Source: Phycisphaerae bacterium
GTDB taxonomy: Bacteria > Planctomycetota > Phycisphaerae > JAJVII01
Assembly (NCBI GenBank): GCA_022072085.1
Contig: JAJVII010000015.1
Location: 230,442 to 294,441, forward strand
Direction of reading: 5' to 3'
Length of the DNA: 64,000 bases
Numbering within the stretch: position 1 is the first letter of the stretch; each line of letters begins with the position of its first letter. Below, in pieces: positions 1 through 8,636 of this stretch. The translations under genes were made by a program, and so were the position numbers. The notes under the pieces were generated by a model. The model worked only from the letters and a program-made list of their open reading frames with translations, had not been told where the DNA came from and ran no database searches.

Positions 1-1671
1 GCGGATCAGCAGGTTGGTCCCGCCTTCCAGGTCGGTGCGCGCGGACAGGCCAGGCGCGTCGATGACGGCCTTGCCCGGGGCCAGCGTGAAGTGAACATCG
101 ACGCGGCCGGCTGCCTCGCCGATCGCGTCGTCGACGATGACGAAAAAGCGGCGGTCGACGAAGAGCACCGCGCGGCGGTGCGTCAGCCGCTTGTAGGAGG
201 CGTTCTGCACGACCAGCGCGTCCAGCGTCCGGCCGGGCTCAAAGAGCAGGAGTTTGGGGGCGTAGGCCGAGTCCGCGCCGTTCAGCGTGAGGGTCTGGTG
301 CGCGGCCGTTCGGCGGAACCAGGCCCGGCCGGCGTCGTCGCCGCTGTAGATGTAGGTCCCGCTGTCGGGGGTCAACCGACGCCCGCCGGCGAAGAGTTCG
401 AACGAGCCGTTGTCGGGCTGGCAGTGCCAGCCGCCGTCAGGCCCGCACTTGAGCACCAGGCAGGTCGCGTCAGGCCCCCAGTCCGACCGCAGCGAATAGA
501 AGCCGCTGGCAGCCAGCGCGACGGCGGAGTCAGCCGGCGGCTGGCCGATCTTGCCGGCCGACGCGAAGAAGCGGAAGTCGTCGCGGTCGAAGAAGTCGGC
601 CCAGGGCTTGACGGCGTCGCGAACGTTTACCGGGCTGGAGGTGTCGCCGAACTGGGCGGTCGTGCCGTCGGGGAAACTCATCACCGCCAGGGCGGCGACC
701 ATCGACTCGATCCGCTTGAAGTAGTCGGGCCCAAACTCGTGCTCGCAGCCGTTGGCCCGGGCGAGCTGCGCTGTTCGGGCGAGCCAGGAAATGCAGCCTT
801 TGTGGTAGTTGAAGCACTGCTCGTAGTGCATGCCGTCGGGCCGGACCTGCCGGGCGATCTGGGCGTTGAGCACGCCGAACGCCCGCTTGCGCCAGGCGGC
901 GGCATCCTTGAACTGCGGGAAGCAGATCGCGACGAACGCAAGCCCCTCGGCCTCCATCAGCCGCCAGTTGTTGCCCTCCGGCCGTTTGCCCAGGGCGTCG
1001 TGCAGGAAGACGGCGTGATCGCGACAGGAGTTCATGAACGCGACCAGCACCGCGGGCCTGAAGGCGTCGGCGTCCAGGAAGTGCTGGAACAGGCCGATGA
1101 AGCGATAGCCGCGGATGCCCGCCTCGATGGTCCGCCAGGCGTAGTCGTGCTTCCCGTCGTTGGGGTTGCGGGCGACCCAGTCGGCAAACTGGCGGGTGAA
1201 CGCGCCGACGTACTTCTCGTCGCCGCTGTGCCAGTAGGCGTCAGCCAGGCGGTCCCAACTGCTGTGGCGGTGAAGCTGCCAGAGCCACTCGTTGTCGCGC
1301 GTCGGGTTGTGGGCCCAGTCGATGCGGTCGCCGAAGTCGCGCGGCGGGTAGCTGGCGCCGGTGATCAGGATATTGCGGCAGGCCTCGTCAGCCAGCTTAA
1401 TCGAAGCAGGCGAGGCGTAGTGGCCGAGGACCTTCGTGCGCCGGGCGCGATCGACGGGGTGGCGGAACCCCGCGCCGTCACGGGCGCGGTAGAACGCCAG
1501 CAGCGCCGCAGCCGCCGCCTCGGGCGTCGCGGCGGCCCTTACCTTGGCCAGTTCCGGCCGATCCAGGTCAAGGTGCAGGAGCAGCCGGCGAACCGATTCG
1601 GCGTCCGGCGAGCCATCTGCGCCGACCGGCAGGCCCGGGGCGCACGTCAGCATGCAGAGGAGGATAGACAT
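1..1671 (-). CDS. Heparinase II/III-family polysaccharide lyase, C-terminus beyond window edge
   Basis: At least 557 codons read without a stop from 1671 to the window edge, so the C-terminus is missing. The N-terminal half (about residues 80-330) has the helical alpha/alpha-toroid pattern of Hepar_II_III_N, including NPTRDNEWLWQLHRHSSW and WRTIEAGIRGYRF. From about residue 340 the beta-sandwich part begins, with FGDTSS, GFYSLRSDWG and WHCQPDNGSFELF, typical of heparinase II/III lyases (PL12/15/17/21-like). Such enzymes cleave uronic-acid glycans such as heparin or alginate by beta-elimination; the substrate cannot be told from sequence. ATG at 1671 gives a hydrophobic leader (MSILLCMLTCAPGLPVGA). 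A GTG at 1707 would add 12 residues with basic character and make a more normal signal peptide. Neither start has a clear Shine-Dalgarno sequence. Likely periplasmic. It follows the 1747-2889 gene closely on the same strand. Confidence 0.85.
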   Translation of the reverse strand, partial: MSILLCMLTCAPGLPVGADGSPDAESVRRLLLHLDLDRPELAKVRAAATPEAAAAALLAFYRARDGAGFRHPVDRARRTKVLGHYASPASIKLADEACRNILITGASYPPRDFGDRIDWAHNPTRDNEWLWQLHRHSSWDRLADAYWHSGDEKYVGAFTRQFADWVARNPNDGKHDYAWRTIEAGIRGYRFIGLFQHFLDADAFRPAVLVAFMNSCRDHAVFLHDALGKRPEGNNWRLMEAEGLAFVAICFPQFKDAAAWRKRAFGVLNAQIARQVRPDGMHYEQCFNYHKGCISWLARTAQLARANGCEHEFGPDYFKRIESMVAALAVMSFPDGTTAQFGDTSSPVNVRDAVKPWADFFDRDDFRFFASAGKIGQPPADSAVALAASGFYSLRSDWGPDATCLVLKCGPDGGWHCQPDNGSFELFAGGRRLTPDSGTYIYSGDDAGRAWFRRTAAHQTLTLNGADSAYAPKLLLFEPGRTLDALVVQNASYKRLTHRRAVLFVDRRFFVIVDDAIGEAAGRVDVHFTLAPGKAVIDAPGLSARTDLEGGTNLLIR

Positions 1672-1746
1672 GAGGCGAAATGGTAACGCGGCGGCCGGCC
1701 GGTGCACAAGCGCGGACCCGTCAGGCAGGTCGGAGGAACGCGGATT

Positions 1747-2889
1747 TCACGGGGCGTCGATGAGGGAGAGCAGTTCGGCCAGGGCCTCGGCCACGTCGTC
1801 GGGCGGGCGGGTCGCGCCGGGGGTGCGGGCCTCGACCAGTTCGACCGAGAGCCTGTGGCCGTCGGCGTCGGTGATCTGCACGCGGCCGTGCCAGGTCCCG
1901 CTGACGCTGGGCGGACGGGGGACGATCCACAGGGCGTTCGCGGCAGCGGCCTTGGCCAGACGCTCGCGGACCAGTTGCACGGCGTCGCACTGGAAGGCGT
2001 TCAGCGGAATCTCGTGGACCGCTCGCCCGCGCTGCTCCCATCGCCAGACGGGGTCATCGACGCTCTCGGCCAGCCCGCTGATGCGGCAGCGCTGGGTAAA
2101 GCTGGTCGGCCGGACCCAGAGCGTGCAGGCGGTGGCGGCCCGCTGCCGGACGCCGCGCGCGGCGTCGACGGGGCGAAGCGGGGCGTACCAGACCAGCTCC
2201 AGCCGAAGGATCGGCAGCATGTTCCGGGCCAGCGAGACGTCGTTCCACCAGCCGTCCCAGGTCTTGCGGAGTTCCAGGAGCTGGGCCTGCTGCGCGGCGT
2301 CGGAAGCCGGCTGCTCGTCGGCGGCGCCGGGCGGAGTCGGTTCGGGCAGCGGCCAGTGTCCGGTGATCTGCCGCAGGGCCAGGTCCGCCTGCCGCCAGGG
2401 CAGACGGTCGGACGGACTGCGGGCCAGGAGCGCCAGCTTCACGGGCGCGGAGGCCGGCTCGTTCTTGAGCGTGTCGATCAGGACGGGAATGGAGTCCCAC
2501 TGCGGCCATTCCGAGAGGATCTGGCAGCAGGAGGCGATGACGGCTGCGTCGCCGCCGCCGGGCTTGAGCATCTCGCGGGCCAGCAGTTCCTGCACGCCGG
2601 AGACGACGGCCAAGTCGCCGTAGTCGTCGCGGATCAGCGCCAGGCAGGTCGCCCGCACCTGCGGGTCCTGGTGGCTGAGCAGGGCAGCGAGCTTGGCCGG
2701 CAGGTCCGGCTCGGCCTTCATCCGCAGGCGGACCTCGCTCTGCTGCTCGGGCGGCAGGTCGAACAGGTGGCCGAGATAGTCGAGCATCCAGGCCGCCTGG
2801 TCGGGCTGCGTGGTTGGCGCAGAGTCATTTGCGGTCGCCGCCAATGGCGTGAGCGTGAGCAACAGAATGGCCAGGGCAGTGGGTCGCAT
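1747..2889 (-). CDS. Secreted hypothetical protein with HEAT-like helical region
   Basis: 380 aa with a clear signal peptide (MRPTALAILLLTLTPLAATA) followed by a Ser/Thr/Gln/Pro linker, the usual start of secreted planctomycete proteins. Residues about 30-180 are short amphipathic helices resembling HEAT/ARM repeats (for example LAALLSHQDPQVRATCLALI). The C-terminal half (about 200-380) has a Trp-rich segment and looks like a mixed alpha/beta domain that I do not recognise. It lies 40-76 bp upstream of the lyase gene on the same strand and is probably cotranscribed with it. No catalytic motif is visible; function unknown. Confidence 0.75.
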   Translation of the reverse strand: MRPTALAILLLTLTPLAATANDSAPTTQPDQAAWMLDYLGHLFDLPPEQQSEVRLRMKAEPDLPAKLAALLSHQDPQVRATCLALIRDDYGDLAVVSGVQELLAREMLKPGGGDAAVIASCCQILSEWPQWDSIPVLIDTLKNEPASAPVKLALLARSPSDRLPWRQADLALRQITGHWPLPEPTPPGAADEQPASDAAQQAQLLELRKTWDGWWNDVSLARNMLPILRLELVWYAPLRPVDAARGVRQRAATACTLWVRPTSFTQRCRISGLAESVDDPVWRWEQRGRAVHEIPLNAFQCDAVQLVRERLAKAAAANALWIVPRPPSVSGTWHGRVQITDADGHRLSVELVEARTPGATRPPDDVAEALAELLSLIDAP

Positions 2890-3129
2890 GGCTCCCGTCG
2901 GCGTAAGTCGGTCGCACGCGAAGACGGACGGACAGGCAGCTTAGACCTTGGATTCTAGCCGGGGTTCCCGCCGACGAGCAAGGAATTTCCATGCCGGCGG
3001 CCCGGGCCGATAACCGTCTGGGCCCGGCAGGACCAGACGCAGGTTCCTGGGGCGGACCGATTTGCCCGCAGGCCGCCCATATCCTACGCTTCCCACAACG
3101 CCGGCGCCGTTCAGATCGCCGCAGCCGGC

Positions 3130-3669
3130 ATGGGAATACACTCTGTCGTGAACCAGCAGCCTCCGACTCCCGATGTTGGCGCTGCGCCCGGTCCGCCCGG
3201 CAACGACGCCCCACCGCCCGACTGCGGCGACGCCGCGGACGGGTCCTTCAGCCCGATCCTGTTCGACCCGCCCGTACGCGAGCCGCGGGGTCGGGGCTTC
3301 TACCTGTTCGTCGGCTGCATGGTGCTCGGCGTGCTGGGCCTGGTGGTATGGGTCGTCAAGCCGGCCGCCGGCAACGCCAAGGACGAAGCCCCCGAGTTGT
3401 CGCCGGCCCAGGCTCAGAAGATGACCGCCCGCGAGTTGGTCGAAGACGGCGGGCCGATGGCCGCCCATGAGCTGGCGGTGCGGATGATTCAGGGCGAGCC
3501 CGCCGACAAGGCCGAGGCGACCGACGCCGTGCGGCAGTGGGGCAGCCCCAGGCTGGTCCGCAACCTGGCTCAGCAGTTGGCGCTCCAGCAGCAGAAGCGG
3601 CAGAAGGAGATCATGCACCAGATGGCCGACGAGCAGGAGTCGGCCGGCGTCGAGGCCGACGCGCCCTGA
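3130..3669 (+). CDS. Single-pass membrane protein, function unknown
   Basis: 179 aa. A Pro-rich N-terminal segment (about residues 8-45) leads to one transmembrane helix near residues 57-75 (FYLFVGCMVLGVLGLVVWVV). The soluble part after it is helical and ends in a Gln/Lys/Glu-rich region that probably forms a coiled coil (about 145-172). An alternative GTG start at 3148 is possible; neither start has a strong ribosome site. The codon pattern and absence of a competing frame support it as real. No family recognised. The 240 bp upstream (2890-3129) holds no gene and no clear promoter. Confidence 0.6.
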   Translation: MGIHSVVNQQPPTPDVGAAPGPPGNDAPPPDCGDAADGSFSPILFDPPVREPRGRGFYLFVGCMVLGVLGLVVWVVKPAAGNAKDEAPELSPAQAQKMTARELVEDGGPMAAHELAVRMIQGEPADKAEATDAVRQWGSPRLVRNLAQQLALQQQKRQKEIMHQMADEQESAGVEADAP

Positions 3670-3699
3670 GCAGCCCCGGCCGCCGGACCGAACGCGCAC

Positions 3700-3727
3700 T
3701 TGGCCTGGCCGGACGGGGGCGTATAAT
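3700..3727 (+). promoter_or_regulatory. Sigma-70-type promoter for the 3778 gene
   Basis: TTGGCC at 3700-3705 and a perfect TATAAT at 3722-3727 are separated by 16 bp. Transcription would begin near 3734, about 44 nt before the ATG at 3778. TATAAT is rare by chance in DNA this rich in GC. Confidence 0.6.
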
Positions 3728-3777
3728 GGCGGCAGCGGCGGACGAGCCCCGCTTCCGGGGCGACGCCGACGGAGCCC

Positions 3778-4029
3778 ATGATCCCTGTCGCCGACAACAT
3801 CCACGACGCCAGCCGGCAGCGGATGATCGAGGAAACCTCCCGGTTCATCGAGTGGGGGCTGCGCCATCCGGAGTTGGTCGTGCGCATCCCGGCCAAACCG
3901 GAGGGCGAAGGCGGCTGGCCCGAGGGCGTGGGGCGGTTCTTCTGGACGACGGTCCTGCGTCCGCGGGACATCCGCCAGGCGGGCACGCGAATTTTCCGTC
4001 GGCTGGCGTCGCGATTGCGCGGGAACTGA
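3778..4029 (+). CDS. Small hypothetical protein (83 aa)
   Basis: 83 aa, charged and probably cytoplasmic, with no signal peptide or membrane segment. The N-terminal half is helical (DASRQRMIEETSRFIEWGL) and the C-terminus is strongly basic (RIFRRLASRLRGN). A good promoter sits just upstream at 3700-3727, which supports expression. There is no strong Shine-Dalgarno sequence before the ATG. It converges on gpsA. No family recognised. Confidence 0.55.
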   Translation: MIPVADNIHDASRQRMIEETSRFIEWGLRHPELVVRIPAKPEGEGGWPEGVGRFFWTTVLRPRDIRQAGTRIFRRLASRLRGN

Positions 4030-4041
4030 AGCACCGGATCA

Positions 4042-4100
4042 CCGAGGCAACCCGTCCCCCCCTGCCCCCCGATCCTCCCCTTCACTCTAGATTGCCTCGG
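4042..4100. terminator. Inverted repeat between convergent genes, possible bidirectional terminator
   Basis: CCGAGGCAA (4042-4050) and TTGCCTCGG (4092-4100) form a perfect 9-bp stem around a C-rich 41-nt spacer. The right arm lies inside the last codons of gpsA. It sits exactly between the convergent 3778 gene and gpsA. The loop is long and there is no T-run, so a termination role is only suggested. Confidence 0.35.
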
Positions 4101-5085
4101 GCTTGAGCGAGCGGCTCATCAACTGGGTGACCGCCTCGATGACATCCTTGTCCTCGAAGAGAATCTGGTAGATGCCGCGGGTGATGGGCATCTCCACGTC
4201 GTGCCGGTCAGCCAGTTGGATCACGCTCTTGGTGGTGGGCACGCCCTCGACGACCGACTCGATGCTGTCCAGCACGTCCTTCACCTTCATGCCCTTGCCG
4301 ATGCGCTCGCCGGCGGTGCGGTTGCGGCCGTGCGGGCTGATGCAGGTGGTGACCAGGTCGCCCAGGCCGGCCAAGCCGAAGAAGGTCTCGCGCTCCGCGC
4401 CCAGGGCCACGCCCAGGCGGGTAATCTCGACCAGCCCGCGGGCCAGCAGGGCGCTCTTGGCGTTGTCGCCGGCGCCCAGGCCGTCCACCATGCCCGCAGC
4501 CAGGGCGATCACGTTCTTGGTCGCCCCAGCCAACTCGACGCCGACCAGGTCGGTGTTGGTGTAGACGCGGAACCACTGAGTCGTGAAGACCTGCTGGACG
4601 GTCCTGGCAAACTCGGAGTCAGCCGAGCTGGCGACGACGGTGGCTGGCAGGCACTTGGCCAACTCGGTCGCGATGCTCGGCCCGCTCAGCGCGGCCACCG
4701 GGCGATCGCCCAGGACGTCGGTGAGAATCTGCGTCGGCCGAAGCAGCGTGTCGTTCTCGATGCCCTTGGCGACGCTGACGACCGGGACGCCGGGCGGGAC
4801 GTGCTCAGCCAACTGCCGCCAGACGCCGCGCATGAACTGGCAGGGGACAGCCGACACGATCAGGTCCGCGCCATCGAAGGCCGAGGCGGCGTTGGTCGTC
4901 AGCTTGAGCTGCGACGACAGCCGCACGCCGGGCAGGAAGCGGCGGTTCTCCTGGTCCTGCACCATCTCCTGGATGTGCTCGGGGAAGAAGCCCCAGAGGG
5001 TGACGCGGCAGCCCTTGCTGACCAGCAGGTTCGAACTGACCGTGGCCATGGCCCCGTCGCCGATCATCGCGATGCGCTGGATCAT
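4087..5085 (-). CDS. gpsA: Glycerol-3-phosphate dehydrogenase [NAD(P)+]
   Basis: 332 aa, full length for GpsA, which makes sn-glycerol 3-phosphate from dihydroxyacetone phosphate for phospholipid synthesis in the cytoplasm. The N-terminal Rossmann fold begins MIGDGAMAT (residues 7-15), where the last glycine of the usual G-x-G-x-x-G is replaced by Ala. The GPSIATEL segment (135-142), catalytic-region Lys107 (SVAKGIEN) and Lys190 (AGATKNVIALAAG), and the C-terminal GLAGLGDLVTTC signature are all present. It is transcribed divergently from purB across a 129-bp gap. Identification is firm. Confidence 0.96.
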   Translation of the reverse strand: MIQRIAMIGDGAMATVSSNLLVSKGCRVTLWGFFPEHIQEMVQDQENRRFLPGVRLSSQLKLTTNAASAFDGADLIVSAVPCQFMRGVWRQLAEHVPPGVPVVSVAKGIENDTLLRPTQILTDVLGDRPVAALSGPSIATELAKCLPATVVASSADSEFARTVQQVFTTQWFRVYTNTDLVGVELAGATKNVIALAAGMVDGLGAGDNAKSALLARGLVEITRLGVALGAERETFFGLAGLGDLVTTCISPHGRNRTAGERIGKGMKVKDVLDSIESVVEGVPTTKSVIQLADRHDVEMPITRGIYQILFEDKDVIEAVTQLMSRSLKPEAI

Positions 5086-5160
5086 GTCTCCTCCCGTGCT
5101 CAGGGTCGTTCACTTTACCACTCTGCCGGCGTGACGCCAGAGTGAACCTGCCTTGCGGGA

Positions 5161-5189
5161 TTGTCTTGACGCTCGTTTCCAATTACACT
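5161..5189 (+). promoter_or_regulatory. Possible sigma-70 promoter of purB
   Basis: TTGTCT (5161-5166) and TACACT (5184-5189) are 17 bp apart, each matching 4 of 6 consensus bases, about 26 bp before the GTG start of purB. A weak match, supported mainly by position. Confidence 0.3.
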
Positions 5190-5214
5190 GCCACCCGGTT
5201 CAAGGAGGCGACCC

Positions 5215-6660
5215 GTGAGCAAGAGCCGTCCCGAAACGCGCCACGACATCTACACCTCGCCCCTGGTCGAGCGCAACGCCTCCGACGAGATGGCCGCCCT
5301 GTTCAGCCCGCAGTTCAAGCACTCCACCTGGCGGCGGCTCTGGCTGGCACTCGCGGAGAGCGAACAGCAGCTCGGCCTGGACATCCCCGACGAGGCCGTC
5401 ACCCAGCTTCGCGCCCACCTGGACGACATCGACTTCGCCCGGGCGGCTGAGCACGAGCGGGCCCTGCGCCACGACGTGATGGCCCACATCCACACGCTGG
5501 GCGAAGCCGCGCCGGCGGCCAAGCCCTTCATCCACCTGGGCGCGACCTCGTGCTACGTGACCGACAACACCGAACTGATCCAGCTTCGCGACGGCCTCAA
5601 GCTGCTGGCGCCCAAGCTGGCAGCCGTCATCGGCCAACTCGGCGACTTCGCCGCGAAATACCGCGCCCTGCCGACGCTCGGGTTCACGCACTATCAGCCG
5701 GCCCAGCTCGTCACCGTCGGCAAGCGGGCGACGCTCTGGGCCCAGGACTTCGCGACCGACCTGCTGGAACTGGAGCGGCGGCTGGGCGACCTGCGGGCCC
5801 GCGGTGTCAAGGGAACCACCGGCACGCAGGCCAGCTTCCTGGCGCTGTTCGACGGCGACCACGGCAAGGTCGAGCAACTCGATCGCGTGGTCTGCCGCAA
5901 GATCGGCTTTGAACGCAGCTACGCCGTGACCGGACAGACCTACCCGCGCAAGGTGGACGCCCAGGTGGCCGACGCCCTGGCCGGCGTCGCAATCTCCGCG
6001 CACAAATTCGCCAACGACATGCGGCTGCTCGCCAACCTCCGCCAAGTCGATGAGCCTTTCGAGGACAAGCAGGTGGGCTCCTCCGCGATGGCCTACAAGC
6101 GCAACCCGATGCGCTGCGAGCGGATCACCGCTCTGGCCCGGCTGGTGATGAGCCTGGCCGACTCGCCGCGGCAGACCGCCGCCGAGCAGTGGTTCGAGCG
6201 GACCCTGGACGACAGCGCCAACCGCCGCGTCGCGATCGCCGAGCTGTTCCTGGCGGTCGACGGTATCCTGCGGATCCTGCTCAACGTCACCGCGGGCATG
6301 GTGGTCAACGAGGCGGTCATCGCCCGGGCCGTCGCCGACGAGCTGCCGTTCATGGCCACCGAGAACATCCTGATGGCCGCCGTCGCCGCCGGCGGGGACC
6401 GCCAGGACCTGCACGAGCGGATTCGCACGCACAGCCTGGCCGCCGTCGCCGAGATCAAGGCCGGCCGATCCAACGACCTGCTGGCTCGCCTCGGCGCCGA
6501 CAGGGCCTTCGCGAAGGTGGACATCGGGGCCCTGCTGGACCCGGCCCGTTTCGTAGGTCGATCGCCGCAGCAGGTCGACGCGTTCCTGGCCGAGGTGGTC
6601 GCCCCTATCCGCCGCCGCTACGGCGACGCCGCCGCCGGCGCCGGGCAACTGCGCGTTTAG
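5215..6660 (+). CDS. purB: Adenylosuccinate lyase
   Basis: 481 aa, starting at GTG behind a good AAGGAGG. It belongs to the longer adenylosuccinate lyase type that resembles eukaryotic ADSL. The enzyme acts twice in purine synthesis, releasing fumarate from SAICAR and from adenylosuccinate. Visible landmarks are RHDVMAH (85-91), TSCYVTDN (111-118), the catalytic-region THYQPAQ (158-164) and the fumarase/ASL superfamily signature [11 protein letters not shown] (288-298) in the mobile catalytic loop. Here the usual Pro after Met is Ala-Tyr, as in other long-type enzymes. It stands alone, with no other purine genes nearby. Confidence 0.95.
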   Translation: MSKSRPETRHDIYTSPLVERNASDEMAALFSPQFKHSTWRRLWLALAESEQQLGLDIPDEAVTQLRAHLDDIDFARAAEHERALRHDVMAHIHTLGEAAPAAKPFIHLGATSCYVTDNTELIQLRDGLKLLAPKLAAVIGQLGDFAAKYRALPTLGFTHYQPAQLVTVGKRATLWAQDFATDLLELERRLGDLRARGVKGTTGTQASFLALFDGDHGKVEQLDRVVCRKIGFERSYAVTGQTYPRKVDAQVADALAGVAISAHKFANDMRLLANLRQVDEPFEDKQVGSSAMAYKRNPMRCERITALARLVMSLADSPRQTAAEQWFERTLDDSANRRVAIAELFLAVDGILRILLNVTAGMVVNEAVIARAVADELPFMATENILMAAVAAGGDRQDLHERIRTHSLAAVAEIKAGRSNDLLARLGADRAFAKVDIGALLDPARFVGRSPQQVDAFLAEVVAPIRRRYGDAAAGAGQLRV

Positions 6661-6672
6661 CCGCGACCCGCA

Positions 6673-6688
6673 GGGGAGCGCGCTCCCC
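6673..6688. repeat. Perfect 16-bp palindrome downstream of purB
   Basis: GGGGAGCGCGCTCCCC lies 12 bp after the purB stop. It has no loop of its own and no directly following T-run, so it could be part of a terminator or a protein-binding site for the next gene. Role unknown. Confidence 0.35.
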
Positions 6689-6756
6689 GCGATGAGTCAT
6701 GAAATTTTCTTAAGAACTGTGCGGGTCACAGGGGAGACCTCGATCCGGAGCCGGCC

Positions 6757-7587
6757 ATGAGCCAGAACGACCAGCCCAGACCGTCAGGTTTCGACCCTGA
6801 GCCGCAGCCGCCGCGTCAGCCGCCGAGCCCGCCGCCAGTTCCCTCGCCGGGTTCGCAGAGCTACGGCCCGCCCCAGCCGCCGCCGGGGCAGCCGGTGCAG
6901 CCGACCTATGGGCCCCCTGCCCAGCCGACCGGCGGGTATGCCCAACCGAGCTACGCCCCGGGCGGATACGCACCGGCCTACACGCCTCAGCCCCAGACCT
7001 CGATGGACGGGCTGGCCCTCGCGTCGTTCATCCTCTCGCTGATCATCTGCGTGCCAGGCCTCGGACTGCTCGGGCTCCTGCTGGGAATTCCGGCACTGTT
7101 CACCTCGGGCAAGCCGGGCAAGCGTGGCCGCGGGTTGGCCATCGCGGGCGTCATCCTCGGCACGCTGATCTCTCTCGGATGGGCGGGCATCGCGGGGATC
7201 ACCTACTACACACTGCGCGGCGGGCTGTCCAAGGCCGACGCCGCCATCGCCCGGTTCGTCGAGGACTACAACTCCGGCGATTACGACCGGATGTATCAGC
7301 GGATGAAGCAGGCTGAGCCGTCGATCACCGAGACGCCGGAAGACTTCCGCCGCATCATGACCCGCCAGCATGACGAATGGGGCGACGCCGTGCGGATCCG
7401 CGGCTTCTGGCCCATGATGTCGCGCGGCGGGCTGCACGTGAACACCGTCAACGACATGCTGGAAATCCGCCTGCCGTTCGAGTTCAAGAAGGCCGGCGAC
7501 CGGATGGTCAGGCTGACCTTCCGCATCAAGGATGGCCGCCTCGAACTGATCGGGTTCAAGTTCAATGCCACCAGCGACGGGGACTGA
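6757..7587 (+). CDS. Proline-rich membrane protein with DUF4190-like segment
   Basis: 276 aa. Residues 1-85 are a low-complexity Pro/Gln/Gly/Tyr tail (repeats like PPAQPTGGYAQPSY) expected to be cytoplasmic. Two membrane helices follow at about 87-117 and 127-152, separated by a glycine-rich turn and SGKPGKRGRGLAIAG, the arrangement of DUF4190 proteins. The C-terminal 120 residues form a soluble domain that resembles small DUF4878/NTF2-like folds (AIARFVEDYNSGDYDRMYQRM). Start chosen at ATG 6757. It lies 17 bp before pyrE and may be cotranscribed. Function unknown. Confidence 0.75.
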   Translation: MSQNDQPRPSGFDPEPQPPRQPPSPPPVPSPGSQSYGPPQPPPGQPVQPTYGPPAQPTGGYAQPSYAPGGYAPAYTPQPQTSMDGLALASFILSLIICVPGLGLLGLLLGIPALFTSGKPGKRGRGLAIAGVILGTLISLGWAGIAGITYYTLRGGLSKADAAIARFVEDYNSGDYDRMYQRMKQAEPSITETPEDFRRIMTRQHDEWGDAVRIRGFWPMMSRGGLHVNTVNDMLEIRLPFEFKKAGDRMVRLTFRIKDGRLELIGFKFNATSDGD

Positions 7588-7604
7588 CCCCGCAAGGAAA
7601 CGAC

Positions 7605-8126
7605 ATGACCAAGTCCGAACTGGCGCGGCGGGTGAAAGAGACGGCCTACCTCGAAGGCGAGTTCACGCTGCGCTCCGGCCGAAAGAGCAACTACTACCTC
7701 GACAAGTACCTGTTCGAGACGGTCCCCGACGTGCTGGCCGGTCTGGGCAAGGCCTTCGCCGGGCACTGCGGCCCGAACGTCACGCGGATCGCCGGCGCGG
7801 AGTTGGGCGGGGTCGCGCTGGCCGCCGCGACCAGTTTGGCCACCGGCAAGCCCTTCGTCATCGTGCGCAACCGCAAGAAGGACTACGGCACCTCCAAGCA
7901 GTTCGAGGGCAAGCTGGAAGCCGGCGACGTGGTGCTGCTGGTCGAGGACATCGCGACGACCGGCGGCCAGGTGCTGGAGGCCGCCAAGGACATCGCCGCC
8001 GCCGGCGCAACGGTCGATCGCATCGTCGCGGTGATCGACCGCCAGGAAGGCGCCCGCGAGAACATCGAAGGGGCCGGCTTCCGCTTCGAGTCCCTGCTGA
8101 CCAAGGCCGACCTGGGCATCAAGTAG
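7605..8126 (+). CDS. pyrE: Orotate phosphoribosyltransferase
   Basis: 173 aa from the ATG at 7605, which follows AAGGAAA; the reading frame stays open further upstream but that part is not coding. PyrE joins orotate and PRPP to make OMP in pyrimidine synthesis. The N-terminal FTLRSGRKSNYYLDKY (residues 20-35) matches the OPRT orotate-binding region. The PRPP-binding motif is VVLLVEDIATTGGQ (109-122), and the catalytic loop lysines lie in VRNRKKDYGTSKQFEG. It is shorter than the E. coli enzyme but in the range of the compact OPRT type. No other pyr genes are adjacent. Confidence 0.93.
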   Translation: MTKSELARRVKETAYLEGEFTLRSGRKSNYYLDKYLFETVPDVLAGLGKAFAGHCGPNVTRIAGAELGGVALAAATSLATGKPFVIVRNRKKDYGTSKQFEGKLEAGDVVLLVEDIATTGGQVLEAAKDIAAAGATVDRIVAVIDRQEGARENIEGAGFRFESLLTKADLGIK

Positions 8127-8136
8127 GAGGCGGACC

Positions 8137-8213
8137 GTTCGACGTTCGAAGTTCGAAGCCGGAACGGAAGAACTCCGACTTCGAACGTCGAACTTCGAAC
8201 TTTGAACTCCAAA
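8137..8213. repeat. Period-7 repeat forming a long foldback (TTCGAA heptads)
   Basis: The DNA between convergent pyrE and the 8220 gene is built of 7-base units: GTTCGAC, GTTCGAA, GTTCGAA on the left (8137-8157) and CTTCGAA, CGTCGAA, CTTCGAA, CTTTGAA, CTCCAAA on the right (8179-8213). The two halves are near reverse complements, so the whole stretch can fold into one long hairpin and may also end transcription from both sides. Confidence 0.75.
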
Positions 8214-8219
8214 CGTCTT

Positions 8220-8492
8220 CTACTCTTCCAGCCCCAACAGATCGCGGATGGCCGGCTTGACGTAGATCGTCTCCATTTCGCCTGCCAGCCGCGACAGGCC
8301 GTCGGCGGACTTCTCCAACTGCTGCTCGATGCGGGCGTCGGTGTCGATGAACAGCACCCGCCGCCCGCGCAGGATCGCCAGCCCGCCCCCCTCGCCGCCC
8401 ATCGCCTGGCGGCGGACCTCGACGCCGAGCGGGTCGGCCAGTTCCAGCAGGTCTTCCAGCAACCGGACATTGTCGGCGTGCTCCTGGTTCAT
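8220..8492 (-). CDS. Small conserved-looking hypothetical protein (90 aa)
   Basis: 90 aa from the ATG at 8492, which is preceded by GGGAGG at good spacing; the frame continues upstream without coding character. The protein is acidic and Leu-rich and probably cytoplasmic. Visible segments are NVRLLEDLLELADPLGVEVR, a beta stretch GGLAILRGRRVLFIDTDA and a helical acidic C-terminus ending LLGLEE. No catalytic residues or known domain recognised. It is divergent from the histidine kinase gene at 8637 (144-bp shared upstream region). Confidence 0.65.
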   Translation of the reverse strand: MNQEHADNVRLLEDLLELADPLGVEVRRQAMGGEGGGLAILRGRRVLFIDTDARIEQQLEKSADGLSRLAGEMETIYVKPAIRDLLGLEE

Positions 8493-8636
8493 GCCCCGCC
8501 TCCCGCGGCGATCCATTTGCCACTGAAGTTTGCACCCGGACGGGGCCGATAAACAGGGTGAAGCCGGCGTCCCTGCATCCGCGTGCCGGCTGCCGGCTGG
8601 AGGCCGCGTCCCGACTTCCCGTAGTTGCCGTTTGCC

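Noticed and set aside
91..1686. Open frame of 531 codons on the plus strand at the left edge
   Set aside because: The minus strand encodes a recognisable heparinase II/III-type lyase through the same stretch.
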